Positions 16,566 through 25,275 of a stretch of DNA of 49,990 nucleotides are shown one piece after another (within the stretch, counting starts at the first letter, position 1; every line of letters begins with the position of its first letter). The notes under the pieces were generated by a model. That model had not been told where the DNA came from. It saw only the letters and a list, made by a program, of their open reading frames with translations, and did not search any database. Origin of the DNA: Candidatus Omnitrophota bacterium. Lineage in GTDB: Bacteria > Omnitrophota > Gorgyraeia > JAHJTE01. The stretch is taken from assembly GCA_020058285.1 (NCBI GenBank), contig JAGVEL010000003.1:1-49990 (forward strand). The letters are read 5' to 3'. Made by a program: the position numbers and the translations under genes.

Positions 16566-19472
16566 CTAGATTTTAGCAAAATTGCAAATCTGATTAAATG
16601 CACAATAAGTGCAAGCCAGATAATTCGGATTTGCTTCAAAGTTTTCGCTTTTTAGGCCTGAAGAAACAAATGCAACGTTCTCTTTTAACTTATCAAAATC
16701 CTTTTTATCCTTTAGGGCTCTGCCCACTAAGCCGGATTCCAAGAAATGCAATTCGCTATACTTAGGCAAGAAACCAAAGATCTCCTTAAACGCAAAGGCG
16801 TATATTGCCAACTGCAGACTCTCCTTAGCCTTTTTATCAGCATCTTTTTGTTTATGGATATGGCTGGATTTAAAATCAATAATTATTGCCTCTTCTTTAG
16901 AAAGTAAATCAATCCTATCCCACCTGCCGACTATTCTTTTGCCATCTAAATTAAATGTGAAAGCCTTCTCAATATACGTCGGGATTCTACCATCTAGCTC
17001 TTCCTTCTCAAAGAATTTTTTGAGAGCAACGTGACCAAGCGCTCGGCGTGTTTCATAATGTTTCCTGCTTAGGAAACCTTCCGCAGAGAAATTTTCCTCA
17101 AAAGCACCGATGATTTCTGGCAGCGTTATTTTAGCCTTATTCATTTTGAATTGAAAATATTTCTGCACAGCATCGTGCAAAGCCTTGCCGTAAATTACAG
17201 TGTGATGCGTAAGAATCGGCACATGTATTATATGCACAAATTTATATTTTAAAGGACAAGTCAAATAATCATCAATCTGGTAAAAACTTAATGAAAAATT
17301 TTCTTTCATGCCTGAAATTTTTTTATTTTTCTCTAACTGCACTTTTTCGGCTTTGAATCTGTTAATTGTATCCAAGGCGCTTGATTTCAATTTTGGCGCT
17401 ACTTCTTCTTTGGACTTACCTAAGGCTTCAAAAATGAATTCACTGGGATTACGAAGTCTAACTGTACCATAATCATCAGCGCTGGTTAAATAGAGCTCGT
17501 CCTTAGCCCTGGTCATTGCCACATAGAATAACCTTCTCTCCTCCTGGGTGTGAAAATCTCCCACTGGCAAAACCTCTTTGATCAACTCATCAGGCAACTC
17601 TAAGGGATCACGGCGCTTTGGCCAGGGGAACCTACCCTGGATTAAAGCCACAATAAACACAACTTTAAATTCCAAGCCCTTAGCTTTATGCACAGTAGAG
17701 ATGTTTACTGCCGGCACATCTAAACTTGCCTCAACAGTAGCCGGGTCATCGCCGGATTGGATTAACATATCCAGATATTCAATAAAGTGTATAACTCGGT
17801 TTTCTGTGGAAACATTCTCAAATTCCCGAACAATTTCGAAAAATTTGGCTAAGTTCTCTATTTTTTCCTCATTTTCCAAGGACTGATTCTTTAGTAGTTC
17901 TTTTAAATATTTAGTCTCAGTCAAAAATAAATACAGCAATCTTCCACTGCTCACTTGAGTAGAAGAGGCAAAGAATTTTTCCAAATCAGCTACGAGCCTA
18001 TCTATATCTGATGCTGCCTGCTTAACTTTATCAGTCAACTCTGGGGTTTGCCGGAAGTTCTTCATAGTCCAGAATAAATCCTGATGAGTTCTCTTGGCAA
18101 AACTTGCCAAATATGCCAGCTCAACAGCATTAACTTTATAAATTTCACTTGAAGCTAGATAATAAAGGCTTATTGAATCAGCAATATTTGCCATGAATTT
18201 TAAAAATGAAATACATAGTTTTACTTCTGGCCGGCTATAAAGGCCCTGATTACCGCTAAACCTCCAAGGAACACCAATCATATTTAAACTGGCAATAAAC
18301 TCATCAGCATCATTGTTTGAACGCACTAGAATCGCAAAATCATCATAGGAATATTTTTCAGCAGCAACTAATTCCTTAATTATCTTTGCCACCTTGTCTG
18401 CCTCGTTAGAATGCCGGTCAAAATGCAGATAAGTTACCTGTTTACCCCCAGGAGTACCAATAAGCTGCTTATTTATATTTGACTTAACCTCAAATCTGTC
18501 GGGATTATTATGTTGGATTAACCTATAAGCAGCGTCAAGGATACTCTGGGTTGAGCGATAGTTACGAATTAAGGTTATCTGTTTTGCCTCTGGAAAAGCA
18601 TCAGCAAAACCTAAGATATTGCTATAGGCTGCACCGCGAAACCTGTATATAGACTGGTCATCATCAGCAACTACGGTAATATTTTTGAGTTTGCCGGCCA
18701 GGAGCTTTACTAATTGAAATTGGGCGTAATTTGTATCCTGAAACTCATCAACCAGGATATATTTGAATTTATCCTGGTAAAATTTCAAAATCTTCTTGTG
18801 CTTACGTAACATTTGTAAGGCAAGATAAAATTGGTTTGCAAAGTCAACCTTGCCGGATTTCTTTAATAAGGCCTGATATGCCTCAAAACACAAAGATAAC
18901 TCTTTATGCAAGCGAAAGTATTCTTTATTTGCCTCATCCTGAGAATTTGGCTTAGCTTCTAACTTTTTAATAAACTCTTTATATTCTTCAACTGAAATAT
19001 CCTCATCTCTTAACCGGCTGAAGAATCTTAAAAAATCATTAATGAATTTAGTCGGATCGCTTGCCGGACGCAGATAATCCAATGGAAAGTCAAAAAGATG
19101 CTCGCGTACCAAAACCGCTGCTTCGGGACGGGTTAAAACTTTAAAATCAGGATTAAATCCAACCTCTAATGCGTTCTCTCGCAAAATCCTGTCGCCAAAC
19201 GAATGAAATGTAGATATCCAGATATCTGTGTAGCCATAGGGAACAAGGATATCCACCTTTTCTACCATCTGCGCTGCTGCCCGGTCAGTAAAGGTTAATG
19301 CCAGTATTTCATCCTGCTTCGCCAGCTTCTGTTCAATGAGATAAGCAATCTTCCTGGTTATAACACTGGTCTTACCAGTGCCAGCACCAGCAATAATTAA
19401 TAACGGGCCGTCAGTATGTGTTACTGACTGGTTTTGTTCCTGGTTTAAGCCTTGTAAGATTTGAGATTCCAT
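16566..19472 (-). CDS. UvrD/PcrA-type helicase fused to a Cys-bearing PD-(D/E)XK nuclease
   Basis: A 968-residue superfamily 1A helicase-nuclease. The helicase part shows Walker A AGAGTGKTS (28-36), FTDRAA, STFHSFG, the DEFQDTN box, ADDDQSIYRFRGA, STVHKAKGLEF and AMTRAKDELYL. From about residue 730 there is a RecB-family nuclease: GKALHDAVQKYF, then IIDFKSS as the catalytic D-x-K centre. Cys739 (in DYLTCPLKY) and Cys954, Cys957 and Cys963 match the four-cysteine iron-sulfur arrangement of AddB, AdnA/B and Cas4 nucleases. It is probably a single-subunit end-processing enzyme for recombination or repair. No partner subunit is adjacent. Confidence 0.92.
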   Translation of the reverse strand: MESQILQGLNQEQNQSVTHTDGPLLIIAGAGTGKTSVITRKIAYLIEQKLAKQDEILALTFTDRAAAQMVEKVDILVPYGYTDIWISTFHSFGDRILRENALEVGFNPDFKVLTRPEAAVLVREHLFDFPLDYLRPASDPTKFINDFLRFFSRLRDEDISVEEYKEFIKKLEAKPNSQDEANKEYFRLHKELSLCFEAYQALLKKSGKVDFANQFYLALQMLRKHKKILKFYQDKFKYILVDEFQDTNYAQFQLVKLLAGKLKNITVVADDDQSIYRFRGAAYSNILGFADAFPEAKQITLIRNYRSTQSILDAAYRLIQHNNPDRFEVKSNINKQLIGTPGGKQVTYLHFDRHSNEADKVAKIIKELVAAEKYSYDDFAILVRSNNDADEFIASLNMIGVPWRFSGNQGLYSRPEVKLCISFLKFMANIADSISLYYLASSEIYKVNAVELAYLASFAKRTHQDLFWTMKNFRQTPELTDKVKQAASDIDRLVADLEKFFASSTQVSSGRLLYLFLTETKYLKELLKNQSLENEEKIENLAKFFEIVREFENVSTENRVIHFIEYLDMLIQSGDDPATVEASLDVPAVNISTVHKAKGLEFKVVFIVALIQGRFPWPKRRDPLELPDELIKEVLPVGDFHTQEERRLFYVAMTRAKDELYLTSADDYGTVRLRNPSEFIFEALGKSKEEVAPKLKSSALDTINRFKAEKVQLEKNKKISGMKENFSLSFYQIDDYLTCPLKYKFVHIIHVPILTHHTVIYGKALHDAVQKYFQFKMNKAKITLPEIIGAFEENFSAEGFLSRKHYETRRALGHVALKKFFEKEELDGRIPTYIEKAFTFNLDGKRIVGRWDRIDLLSKEEAIIIDFKSSHIHKQKDADKKAKESLQLAIYAFAFKEIFGFLPKYSELHFLESGLVGRALKDKKDFDKLKENVAFVSSGLKSENFEANPNYLACTYCAFNQICNFAKI

Positions 19473-19483
19473 TTTCTTAAAAT

Positions 19484-19624
19484 CTATTCACACCCATAAC
19501 ACATACATTTACATATCTTATCAACACAATAAGGCTCGTGGCCTTCTTTAACTCCGGGGATACTATATCCAGAACAATCAACATTTAGACAGTCTTTGTC
19601 AGAATTGCATTTTTTCTCTACTAT
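19484..19624 (-). pseudogene. Cys-rich C-terminal tail cut off from the preceding gene by an in-frame TAG
   Basis: Reading on past the TAG at 19627-19625 in the same frame gives 46 more codons ending in a second TAG at 19486-19484. The stretch contains eight cysteines in its last 41 residues (KKCNSDKDC, LNVDC, EPYC, VDKICKCMCYGC). The paralogous gene just upstream has a comparable Cys-rich tail in one uninterrupted frame, starting from the same VTIEVK/ITIEVK junction. I therefore read this as the original C-terminus of the gene at 19625-20158, separated by a nonsense mutation, a sequencing error or programmed readthrough. It has no start codon or ribosome-binding site of its own. Confidence 0.75.
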
Positions 19625-20158
19625 CTACTTCACCTCTATGGTGATGGTGTTGGAAACAAGTGTGCCCTCCCACATTGGCAACTTTTCATTAGCTGAAAAT
19701 GGCCTTTTGGATAAAAATGAGCAGACGATCGTATATGCTCCTGGTTTTGACATGATATACCATCTATTAAGGGTTGCCTTGAGCACAATTTCTTCACCGG
19801 TTTTTATTGGAATACTTTGATAAGGAACAGACATTTTACTTTGTTGTTCAATGTGCTTATATTGTTGTTCTTTTTCTGACTTATCTTTAAATACTCGAAA
19901 AACAAAATTACTTTGATGCCCAATTTCATCAATATCTTTGTAAAAGCGACCAAGCCATAATTCTTGGTCTCCATTGTTTTCAAGAATTACATCAACAATA
20001 ACATCTTCTCCTTTATCATACACCTGCTTATCTGATTTGATGAAGAGCGTAAGCGGTGAGCTTTTGTCGAACCGCTGAAGTTGCTGTTTTGATTCCTGGC
20101 AATAGCTAAACGGCGTAATTAAAAGTAAAATTGCAATTCCTAATAATATCTTTTTCAT
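19625..20158 (-). CDS. Secreted protein with BsuPI/Ig-like domain (C-terminus interrupted)
   Basis: I do not recognise a named gene. From the ATG at 20158, preceded by GGGGTC, the 177-residue product starts with a signal peptide (MKKILLGIAILLLITPFSYC). A Cys at its end could also be a lipoprotein site, but no clear lipobox is seen. The body is a beta-rich domain opening with FIKSDKQVYDKGEDVIVDVIL and ending TNTITIEVK-like, typical of BsuPI-type Ig-like folds. It is a paralogue of the gene 10 nt upstream, with the same SDKQVYD start and the same end. The paralogue then continues into a Cys-rich tail, whereas this gene stops at TAG, with the tail sequence beyond it. Confidence 0.75.
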   Translation of the reverse strand: MKKILLGIAILLLITPFSYCQESKQQLQRFDKSSPLTLFIKSDKQVYDKGEDVIVDVILENNGDQELWLGRFYKDIDEIGHQSNFVFRVFKDKSEKEQQYKHIEQQSKMSVPYQSIPIKTGEEIVLKATLNRWYIMSKPGAYTIVCSFLSKRPFSANEKLPMWEGTLVSNTITIEVK

Positions 20159-20168
20159 TTTGACCCCA

Positions 20169-21272
20169 CTATTCCTTTGGACCTTCAACACATTTATTAT
20201 TTACACAGTAGCAGATTAAGGTATCAAAGCCGCCAAATTTGCATTTTTTGTTATCTGGAGGACAATTTTCCAATTCAACATACTTATTTACACATCTATC
20301 TTGGCAATTGCAATAATCCCTTACCCACTTACAATCTTCATTGCGTTTGCAATATTTATCTGAAGGTGCCCCCTTGCTCTCATCCTCCTTCACCTCAATC
20401 GTGACAGCGTCAGAGGCAAGCTTACCTTGCCACACGGGTCTAATTGTTGTTCCTTGAAGAATAAATTCAACTTTTATATCCATAACACCTTTTTTTATGG
20501 GATTATTCACATTAATTAAAACTTCTCTATTCATAACTCCAGAAAAACGTTCTAGTTTATAACTTTTAGAGGGTTTTATACACACTATATCTCGATCCAT
20601 TGCTTGGCCACTTTCCGCGACTATTGGCCCTTCACTAATAAATTCCTTGCCTTCTTGAGTAAGTGTTATTATATACCTTAAATCATTGGCAAGCGTGTTA
20701 ATGCATACTTCGGAAGTGCTAATATTTTTCATTTCTGCTATAAGTTTTATTGGCTCCCCAGCGTCGTACACTTGCTTATCTGATTTAATGGAGAATTCAA
20801 GGGGTTGTTTTTGGTTAATTTCTTTTAGCCGTTTTAAATACACAGAATGTATAACTTCCATTTGCTGAAGTCTGTGTTTTACTTCTTGTAACTGTTCTTC
20901 AACTGGCACCTCAACACCCGCAGGTCTTCCTTTGGCAGCGTATGGGTCCAAATAACCTGCCAAATAAACTTTATCATCTTTGTAGCGAACCAAAAGCACT
21001 CCACCTTTATAGAGCTCATAAGAAAGATTGGAGCTGTCAGGAGTAGTGGTGGTGGGTAGCTTGCTAATAGTATCAGGCGCAGGCTTGCCTTCCCCGAAAA
21101 TTCTTTCCACTTCCTCTTTTGATGTTCCTTCCTTGGGCGTACAACTACTTTCAATATCTGATATTTTTTTACGAAGTAAGGTGATTTTTTCTTCTGGCGT
21201 TAGTTGACTCTGGCCAAAGCCACTTGTTCCAATTAAGAGTATTAAGATAATTATTGGAATAATCTTTTTCAT
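20169..21272 (-). CDS. Secreted protein: coiled-coil, Ig-like (BsuPI-like) and Cys-rich domains
   Basis: Unnamed 367-residue exported protein. The ATG at 21272 has a strong GAGGTGG site. Residues 1-19 form a signal peptide (MKKIIPIIILILLIGTSGFG). A segment TSKEEVERIFGEGKP near residue 50, followed by an ELYKGGVLLVRYKDDKVYLA strand pair, resembles the SmpA/BamE-like fold. A charged helix (about 120-150) follows, then an Ig-like domain starting FSIKSDKQVYDAGEPIKL, and finally a tail with ten cysteines ending CYCVNNKC, like small disulfide-rich inhibitor or EGF-type modules. Function unknown; an envelope or surface role is inferred. Element C lies directly upstream. Confidence 0.8.
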   Translation of the reverse strand: MKKIIPIIILILLIGTSGFGQSQLTPEEKITLLRKKISDIESSCTPKEGTSKEEVERIFGEGKPAPDTISKLPTTTTPDSSNLSYELYKGGVLLVRYKDDKVYLAGYLDPYAAKGRPAGVEVPVEEQLQEVKHRLQQMEVIHSVYLKRLKEINQKQPLEFSIKSDKQVYDAGEPIKLIAEMKNISTSEVCINTLANDLRYIITLTQEGKEFISEGPIVAESGQAMDRDIVCIKPSKSYKLERFSGVMNREVLINVNNPIKKGVMDIKVEFILQGTTIRPVWQGKLASDAVTIEVKEDESKGAPSDKYCKRNEDCKWVRDYCNCQDRCVNKYVELENCPPDNKKCKFGGFDTLICYCVNNKCVEGPKE

Positions 21273-21294
21273 ATCCACCTCAAGGAGCATTTCC

Positions 21295-21468
21295 AATGAG
21301 CACATAACTTATGGAGCTGTTTATTGACTTTGGCGACATAAGTTATCTGTGCGAATTGGACCCCCACACCCAGCTGCTACAAAGAAACACAAAAGTAGGA
21401 ACTGGGTGTGGGGTAAGTTCGTGCATACAATTTACGTTCACTGTCGTTCCGTAAATTGTGCACTTACC
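21295..21468. repeat. Structured palindromic element, copy C
   Basis: P1 pairs GCACATAACTTATG (21300-21313) with 21337-21352, with a 2-nt bulge on the 3' strand and the apical GGAGC...GCGA. P2 pairs CCCCACACCCAG (21362-21373) with CTGGGTGTGGGG (21402-21413). P3 pairs 21421-21436 (GTGCATACAATTTACG) with 21450-21463, with a 2-nt TA bulge on the 5' strand. Linkers are GAATTGGA and GTAAGTTC. It lies between the divergent rpmB promoter and the start of the secreted-protein gene. Confidence 0.88.
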
Positions 21469-21477
21469 TATTTTACA

Positions 21478-21505
21478 TTGACAAAAATTGATTTTCAAGT
21501 ATACT
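21478..21505 (+). promoter_or_regulatory. Promoter of rpmB
   Basis: TTGACA (21478-21483) and TATACT (21500-21505), spacer 16 bp, lying immediately beyond the end of element C. The predicted start near 21512 leaves a leader of about 38 nt before the rpmB ATG. Confidence 0.85.
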
Positions 21506-21549
21506 AATTGAAATTACTTAGATTTAAAGTAGCAAAAAACGGAGTATTA

Positions 21550-21777
21550 ATGTTAAGAAATTGTATTTTCTGCGGTAAAGGAAAAATATCCGGCAACACC
21601 ATAGTGCGTCGCGGTATGGCTAAAAAGAAAGGCGGCGCAGGAAGAAGAATTACCGGCATTTCTAAGCGTAAATTCTTGCCTAATTTGCAAAGAATTAAGG
21701 TTATTATTGATAAACAAACTAAAAGAGTTTATGTCTGCACCAAGTGTATAAAGGCAGGAAAAATTCAGAAAGCCTAG
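21550..21777 (+). CDS. rpmB: 50S ribosomal protein L28 (zinc-ribbon type)
   Basis: A 75-residue L28 protein starting at the ATG at 21550 with GGAG 5 nt upstream. An in-frame ATG at 21508 would add 14 residues unlike L28. The family core is present (GKGKISGNTIVRRGMAKKK, KRKFLPNLQRIKVIID). Two CxxC pairs, CIFC near the N-terminus and CTKC near the C-terminus, make this the zinc-binding (C+) form. It is one of only three plus-strand genes in the window and forms a transcription unit alone, convergent with recJ. Confidence 0.95.
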   Translation: MLRNCIFCGKGKISGNTIVRRGMAKKKGGAGRRITGISKRKFLPNLQRIKVIIDKQTKRVYVCTKCIKAGKIQKA

Positions 21778-21806
21778 TTTCTCACCTAAAAATCTTCTTT
21801 TAATCA

Positions 21807-21889
21807 CAGATGATCGCAGATAAATAAACAGATGATCGCAAGATTTTTATCTGTGCTAATCTGTATCTTTTAATCTGTGTTCATCTGCG
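21807..21889. repeat. Phased CAGAT/ATCTG inverted repeat array between rpmB and recJ
   Basis: CAGATGATCGCA occurs twice (21807-21818 and 21829-21840), with a further CAGAT at 21817. The right half holds ATCTG at 21849, 21859, 21873 and 21883, the reverse complement of the left-half unit, at 10-14 nt intervals. The two halves can pair into an imperfect long stem. It fills the gap between the convergent rpmB and recJ genes and may serve as a bidirectional transcription end. Confidence 0.7.
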
Positions 21890-21898
21890 TAAAGCTTT

Positions 21899-23578
21899 TT
21901 AATTTCGCAACCTTATATCTTTAATTTCCAGCTGTACCACAGGTTCATCCCAGGTATCTAAACTTACGCAATAAGCTAAATCTAGCGTCATCCCTTCCTT
22001 AAGCAAACTAGAGAAGTTTGCCAAGCCAAAACCAATTGCCTTACAAGTGCGTATTCCGTCGCTAACCCATAAACGTAATGAATTTTTGCCAACGCAGACC
22101 GGCGCGCAATTTAGCTGAATTCCCCTTGAGCAAAATACAGGCTTAGGATTTCCCGCTCCGAATGGAGCGAAGCCTTCAATACTTTCCAATAACCGCGAAT
22201 CCTCCCAGATTGATAAAGGTACATCTGCCTCAATATCCAATATCGGAATCAAATCTTCCTGCTTAAGACGGTTTTTGGCAACATTGTTTAAAAGCACCTT
22301 GAACTCTTTTAAATCTTTTTTTAATACAGTTAAGCCCGCTGCCCGTTTATGGCCACCATAATTTTTTAATAACGAATCACACTCGCATAATGCTTCAAAT
22401 AAATGAAAATTATTTATCGACCGGCCTGACCCCCTATAGCTATCCTCGTGGCTGGCTAAAACAAATGTCGGGCGAAAATACCTTTCAGTTAATTTTGCGG
22501 CAATTACGCCCACAACTCCCGGATGCCAATCGTCGCCTTCTATAACAATCACAGAGTGGTCTTTAAAATTCACATCCCGTTCTATTTTTATTACTGCCTC
22601 TTGTAAAATTTTTTCTTCTATTTTTTGTCTGCGCCGGTTTGTATCATTTAGGTCTTTTGCTAAAATCTTGGCATTTTCTTCATCACAACAATTGAGAAGC
22701 TCTAAAGAACTCTTGGCTGATTGCAGCCTGCCCATAGCATTAAGCCGCGGTCCCAAGACAAAACCTACCAAACCTGCAGTTATTTGCTTATCAGCAATCC
22801 CGCTAATTTCTTTTAAAGCCTGGATACCCAACCGCGGGCTATCCGTAATCCTTTTTAACCCTTCTTTTACAAGAATCCGGTTTTCTCCGAGCAGGCTCGC
22901 CACATCACAAATTGTACCTAAAGCTACAAAATCACAATATTCTTCCAGGCTGGAATCGAGGATGGCTTGAGCCAACTTAAACACCAAACCCACAGCTGTC
23001 AGGTCAATGTATTCTAATTGAATATTCGCCTTGGGATTTATAATAAATTTTGCTCGGGGCAGTTTATCCAGTTTTGGTTCATGATGATCAATAATTATTG
23101 CTTCAATATTAAACTCACGCAGTTTCTCCATTTCTGCAAAGCTGGTTATCCCGCAATCTACGCTGATAAAAAGCTTTACCCCCTGCTTTTTCGCTTGATT
23201 GACCGCCGCTATATTTACTCCGTAGCCTTCTTCCAGGCGATGCGGCAAATGAACAATCGGCTCTATGCCTATCCTCTCTAAGCAAGCCTTTAATAAAGCG
23301 CAAGCCGAAATTCCATCAGCGTCGTAATCGCCGAAGATAAACACTTTTTCATCTTGTAATTTTGCTTTTTGGATTCGCTCTGCTGCTTGAGTTACGCCGA
23401 ATAAATCTTGGGGTTTAGTTAGGAAAGAAAAATCTGCTTCTAAAAAATTTAAGGCTTGTTGGCGGTTGAGAATATTACGATTTATTAATAACTGACAAAT
23501 TAATGGGTGTAAATTTAATTCCTTCTCCAATTGGCAAATTAATTCTGGATTATTAGCCTTTATACGCCAGTTCATCAT
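21899..23578 (-). CDS. recJ: Single-stranded-DNA exonuclease RecJ
   Basis: RecJ degrades single-stranded DNA 5'-3' in recombination and repair. The protein of about 559 residues has the DHH-family metal motifs FGDYDADG (near 83-90), the ISVDCG strand, IIIDHHEP, and the DHHA1 motif GGHKRAAGLTV, followed by the C-terminal OB fold. Start choice is ambiguous: TTG 23581, ATG 23578 and ATG 23575 are consecutive codons. I use the first ATG. It follows argS by 3 nt. Confidence 0.95.
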   Translation of the reverse strand: MMNWRIKANNPELICQLEKELNLHPLICQLLINRNILNRQQALNFLEADFSFLTKPQDLFGVTQAAERIQKAKLQDEKVFIFGDYDADGISACALLKACLERIGIEPIVHLPHRLEEGYGVNIAAVNQAKKQGVKLFISVDCGITSFAEMEKLREFNIEAIIIDHHEPKLDKLPRAKFIINPKANIQLEYIDLTAVGLVFKLAQAILDSSLEEYCDFVALGTICDVASLLGENRILVKEGLKRITDSPRLGIQALKEISGIADKQITAGLVGFVLGPRLNAMGRLQSAKSSLELLNCCDEENAKILAKDLNDTNRRRQKIEEKILQEAVIKIERDVNFKDHSVIVIEGDDWHPGVVGVIAAKLTERYFRPTFVLASHEDSYRGSGRSINNFHLFEALCECDSLLKNYGGHKRAAGLTVLKKDLKEFKVLLNNVAKNRLKQEDLIPILDIEADVPLSIWEDSRLLESIEGFAPFGAGNPKPVFCSRGIQLNCAPVCVGKNSLRLWVSDGIRTCKAIGFGLANFSSLLKEGMTLDLAYCVSLDTWDEPVVQLEIKDIRLRN

Positions 23579-23581
23579 CAA

Positions 23582-25267
23582 TTACATTCTTTCCGGGCAG
23601 TTAATAGCCAATAACTCTAAGCCAAATGATATAATTACGCCTACAGACCTAGCTAGAATTAAACGAGATTGAGCTAAATCTAAATTATTATCTACTAATA
23701 TCTTGTGCCGGTCGTAATATCTGTGAAATTCCGTTGCTAGCTCCATGAGATATTGGCTTATCGGGTAAGGATCAATAATGTTTAGGCAATTTTCCAGGCA
23801 AGATGGGAATCTAAATATTAAATGCAGGAGTATTTTCTCTTCTTCCTCCTTAAGCAAACTAAAATCAATTTTTGACAAATTAATACTATCTAGTTTTTTA
23901 TCCTTAGCCTGTTTCATTACCCCACAAATCCGGGCATAGGTATATTGCACATAATACACAGGATTTTCGCTGCTTTGTTTTTTTGCCACTTCCAAATCAA
24001 AATCCAAATGGCTATCCGTGCGCCGGGTTAAAAAGAAAAATTTTGCTGCGTCACTTCCCACCTCATCCATTACCTCGCGTAAAGTTATATACTGCGCCTT
24101 ACGCGTAGACATAACTAAAGGCGCACCATTCCGAAAAATCCTGGCAAGCTGAACAATAACTACGGAAAGCCTATTCCTTTCAATGCCCGAAGCAACAACT
24201 GCTGCAGTCAATCGGGGAATATATCCGTGATGATCCGGCCCCCAAATATTTATAACCCGGGAGAAACCTCTTTTAAATTTATCCTGATGATAGGCAATAT
24301 CTGGAGCCAAATACGTAAAGCTGCCATCGCTTTTTATTAATACCCTGTCTTTATCATCTCCGAAATCAGTAGACTTAAACCAGACAGCCCCATCTTTTTC
24401 GTAAATATGGCCCTTATTCTTTAATAAATCCAGCGCTTTTTCAATCTTGCCAGACTCTCTTAAAGTTTTTTGAGAATACCAGACATCAAATTCTACTCCA
24501 AAATCATCTAACTCTTTTTTAATAATGTCTAAAATATATTTAACTGCATAGTCCCGAGCCTGCTCAATAATTTTATTGTCAGATTGCAAATCTTGCGAAA
24601 TCTCGCTCAATACTGATGATTTATCTTTTAAGAAACTTTGAGCAATTTCTTTGATATAATCCCCAAGGTAACCATTTTCAGGAAATTTACAGGGTTTGTT
24701 TTGTATTTCAAGCAATCGCGCAATTACTGACGCTCCTAAAAGATTAATCTGATTTCCCTCGTCATTTAAATAGTACTCCTTCGTTACTTTAAAATTGAAT
24801 AAACTGAATATCCGGCCCAGTGCCTCGCCTACTGCTGCCTGCCTGCCGTGAGCAACGCTTAACGGACCCGTAGGATTTGCGCTGACAAACTCAATCTGCA
24901 CTTTTTCATTTTTACCTAAATCACTCGCAAAACTCTTATCCGGCTTAGTAAGGAAGCATTTTAGGAAATTATAGTAAGTTTCATCGTTAACAAAAAAATT
25001 AATATAGCCCGGAGGTTCTACCTTTATTTGCTTTAGATCTAAACTGATATTTTTATTTAAAGAATCTTGTAAGTCTTTGGCAATCACCGGGGGGGCTTTT
25101 TTTAAAACCCCAGAGAGTTTCATTGCGATATTAGAGGAGAAATCACCGTGATTTCTGTCTTTAGGAAGCTCTATCTCTATTTCAGGTAAACCCGAAGTAG
25201 ATAGAGTTGGAAATGTTTCTAGTAATGATGAATTAATGAGTTTAATTATTTCTTGTTTTATATTCAT
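23582..25267 (-). CDS. argS: Arginyl-tRNA synthetase
   Basis: A class I synthetase of 561 residues. It has the N-terminal ArgRS additional domain (up to about 110), the HIGH-equivalent in SANPTGPLSVAHGR (129-142), INIWGPDHHGYIPRL, and the KMSKS-region MSTRKAQYITLREVMDEVG. The C-terminal anticodon-binding DALR domain follows (about 440-561). Length and order fit a standalone ArgRS. It is 8 nt downstream of rsfS and 2-3 nt upstream of recJ. Confidence 0.97.
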   Translation of the reverse strand: MNIKQEIIKLINSSLLETFPTLSTSGLPEIEIELPKDRNHGDFSSNIAMKLSGVLKKAPPVIAKDLQDSLNKNISLDLKQIKVEPPGYINFFVNDETYYNFLKCFLTKPDKSFASDLGKNEKVQIEFVSANPTGPLSVAHGRQAAVGEALGRIFSLFNFKVTKEYYLNDEGNQINLLGASVIARLLEIQNKPCKFPENGYLGDYIKEIAQSFLKDKSSVLSEISQDLQSDNKIIEQARDYAVKYILDIIKKELDDFGVEFDVWYSQKTLRESGKIEKALDLLKNKGHIYEKDGAVWFKSTDFGDDKDRVLIKSDGSFTYLAPDIAYHQDKFKRGFSRVINIWGPDHHGYIPRLTAAVVASGIERNRLSVVIVQLARIFRNGAPLVMSTRKAQYITLREVMDEVGSDAAKFFFLTRRTDSHLDFDLEVAKKQSSENPVYYVQYTYARICGVMKQAKDKKLDSINLSKIDFSLLKEEEEKILLHLIFRFPSCLENCLNIIDPYPISQYLMELATEFHRYYDRHKILVDNNLDLAQSRLILARSVGVIISFGLELLAINCPERM

Positions 25268-25275
25268 TAAACTGC

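Noticed and set aside
21508-21549. Longer N-terminus of L28 from an upstream ATG
   Set aside because: The ATG at 21550 has a good ribosome-binding site and matches the family start; the upstream ATG lies just at the predicted transcript start.
21807-21889. CRISPR array
   Set aside because: Repeat units are 5-12 bases with 10-14 base spacing and inverted halves; no uniform spacers and no cas genes.
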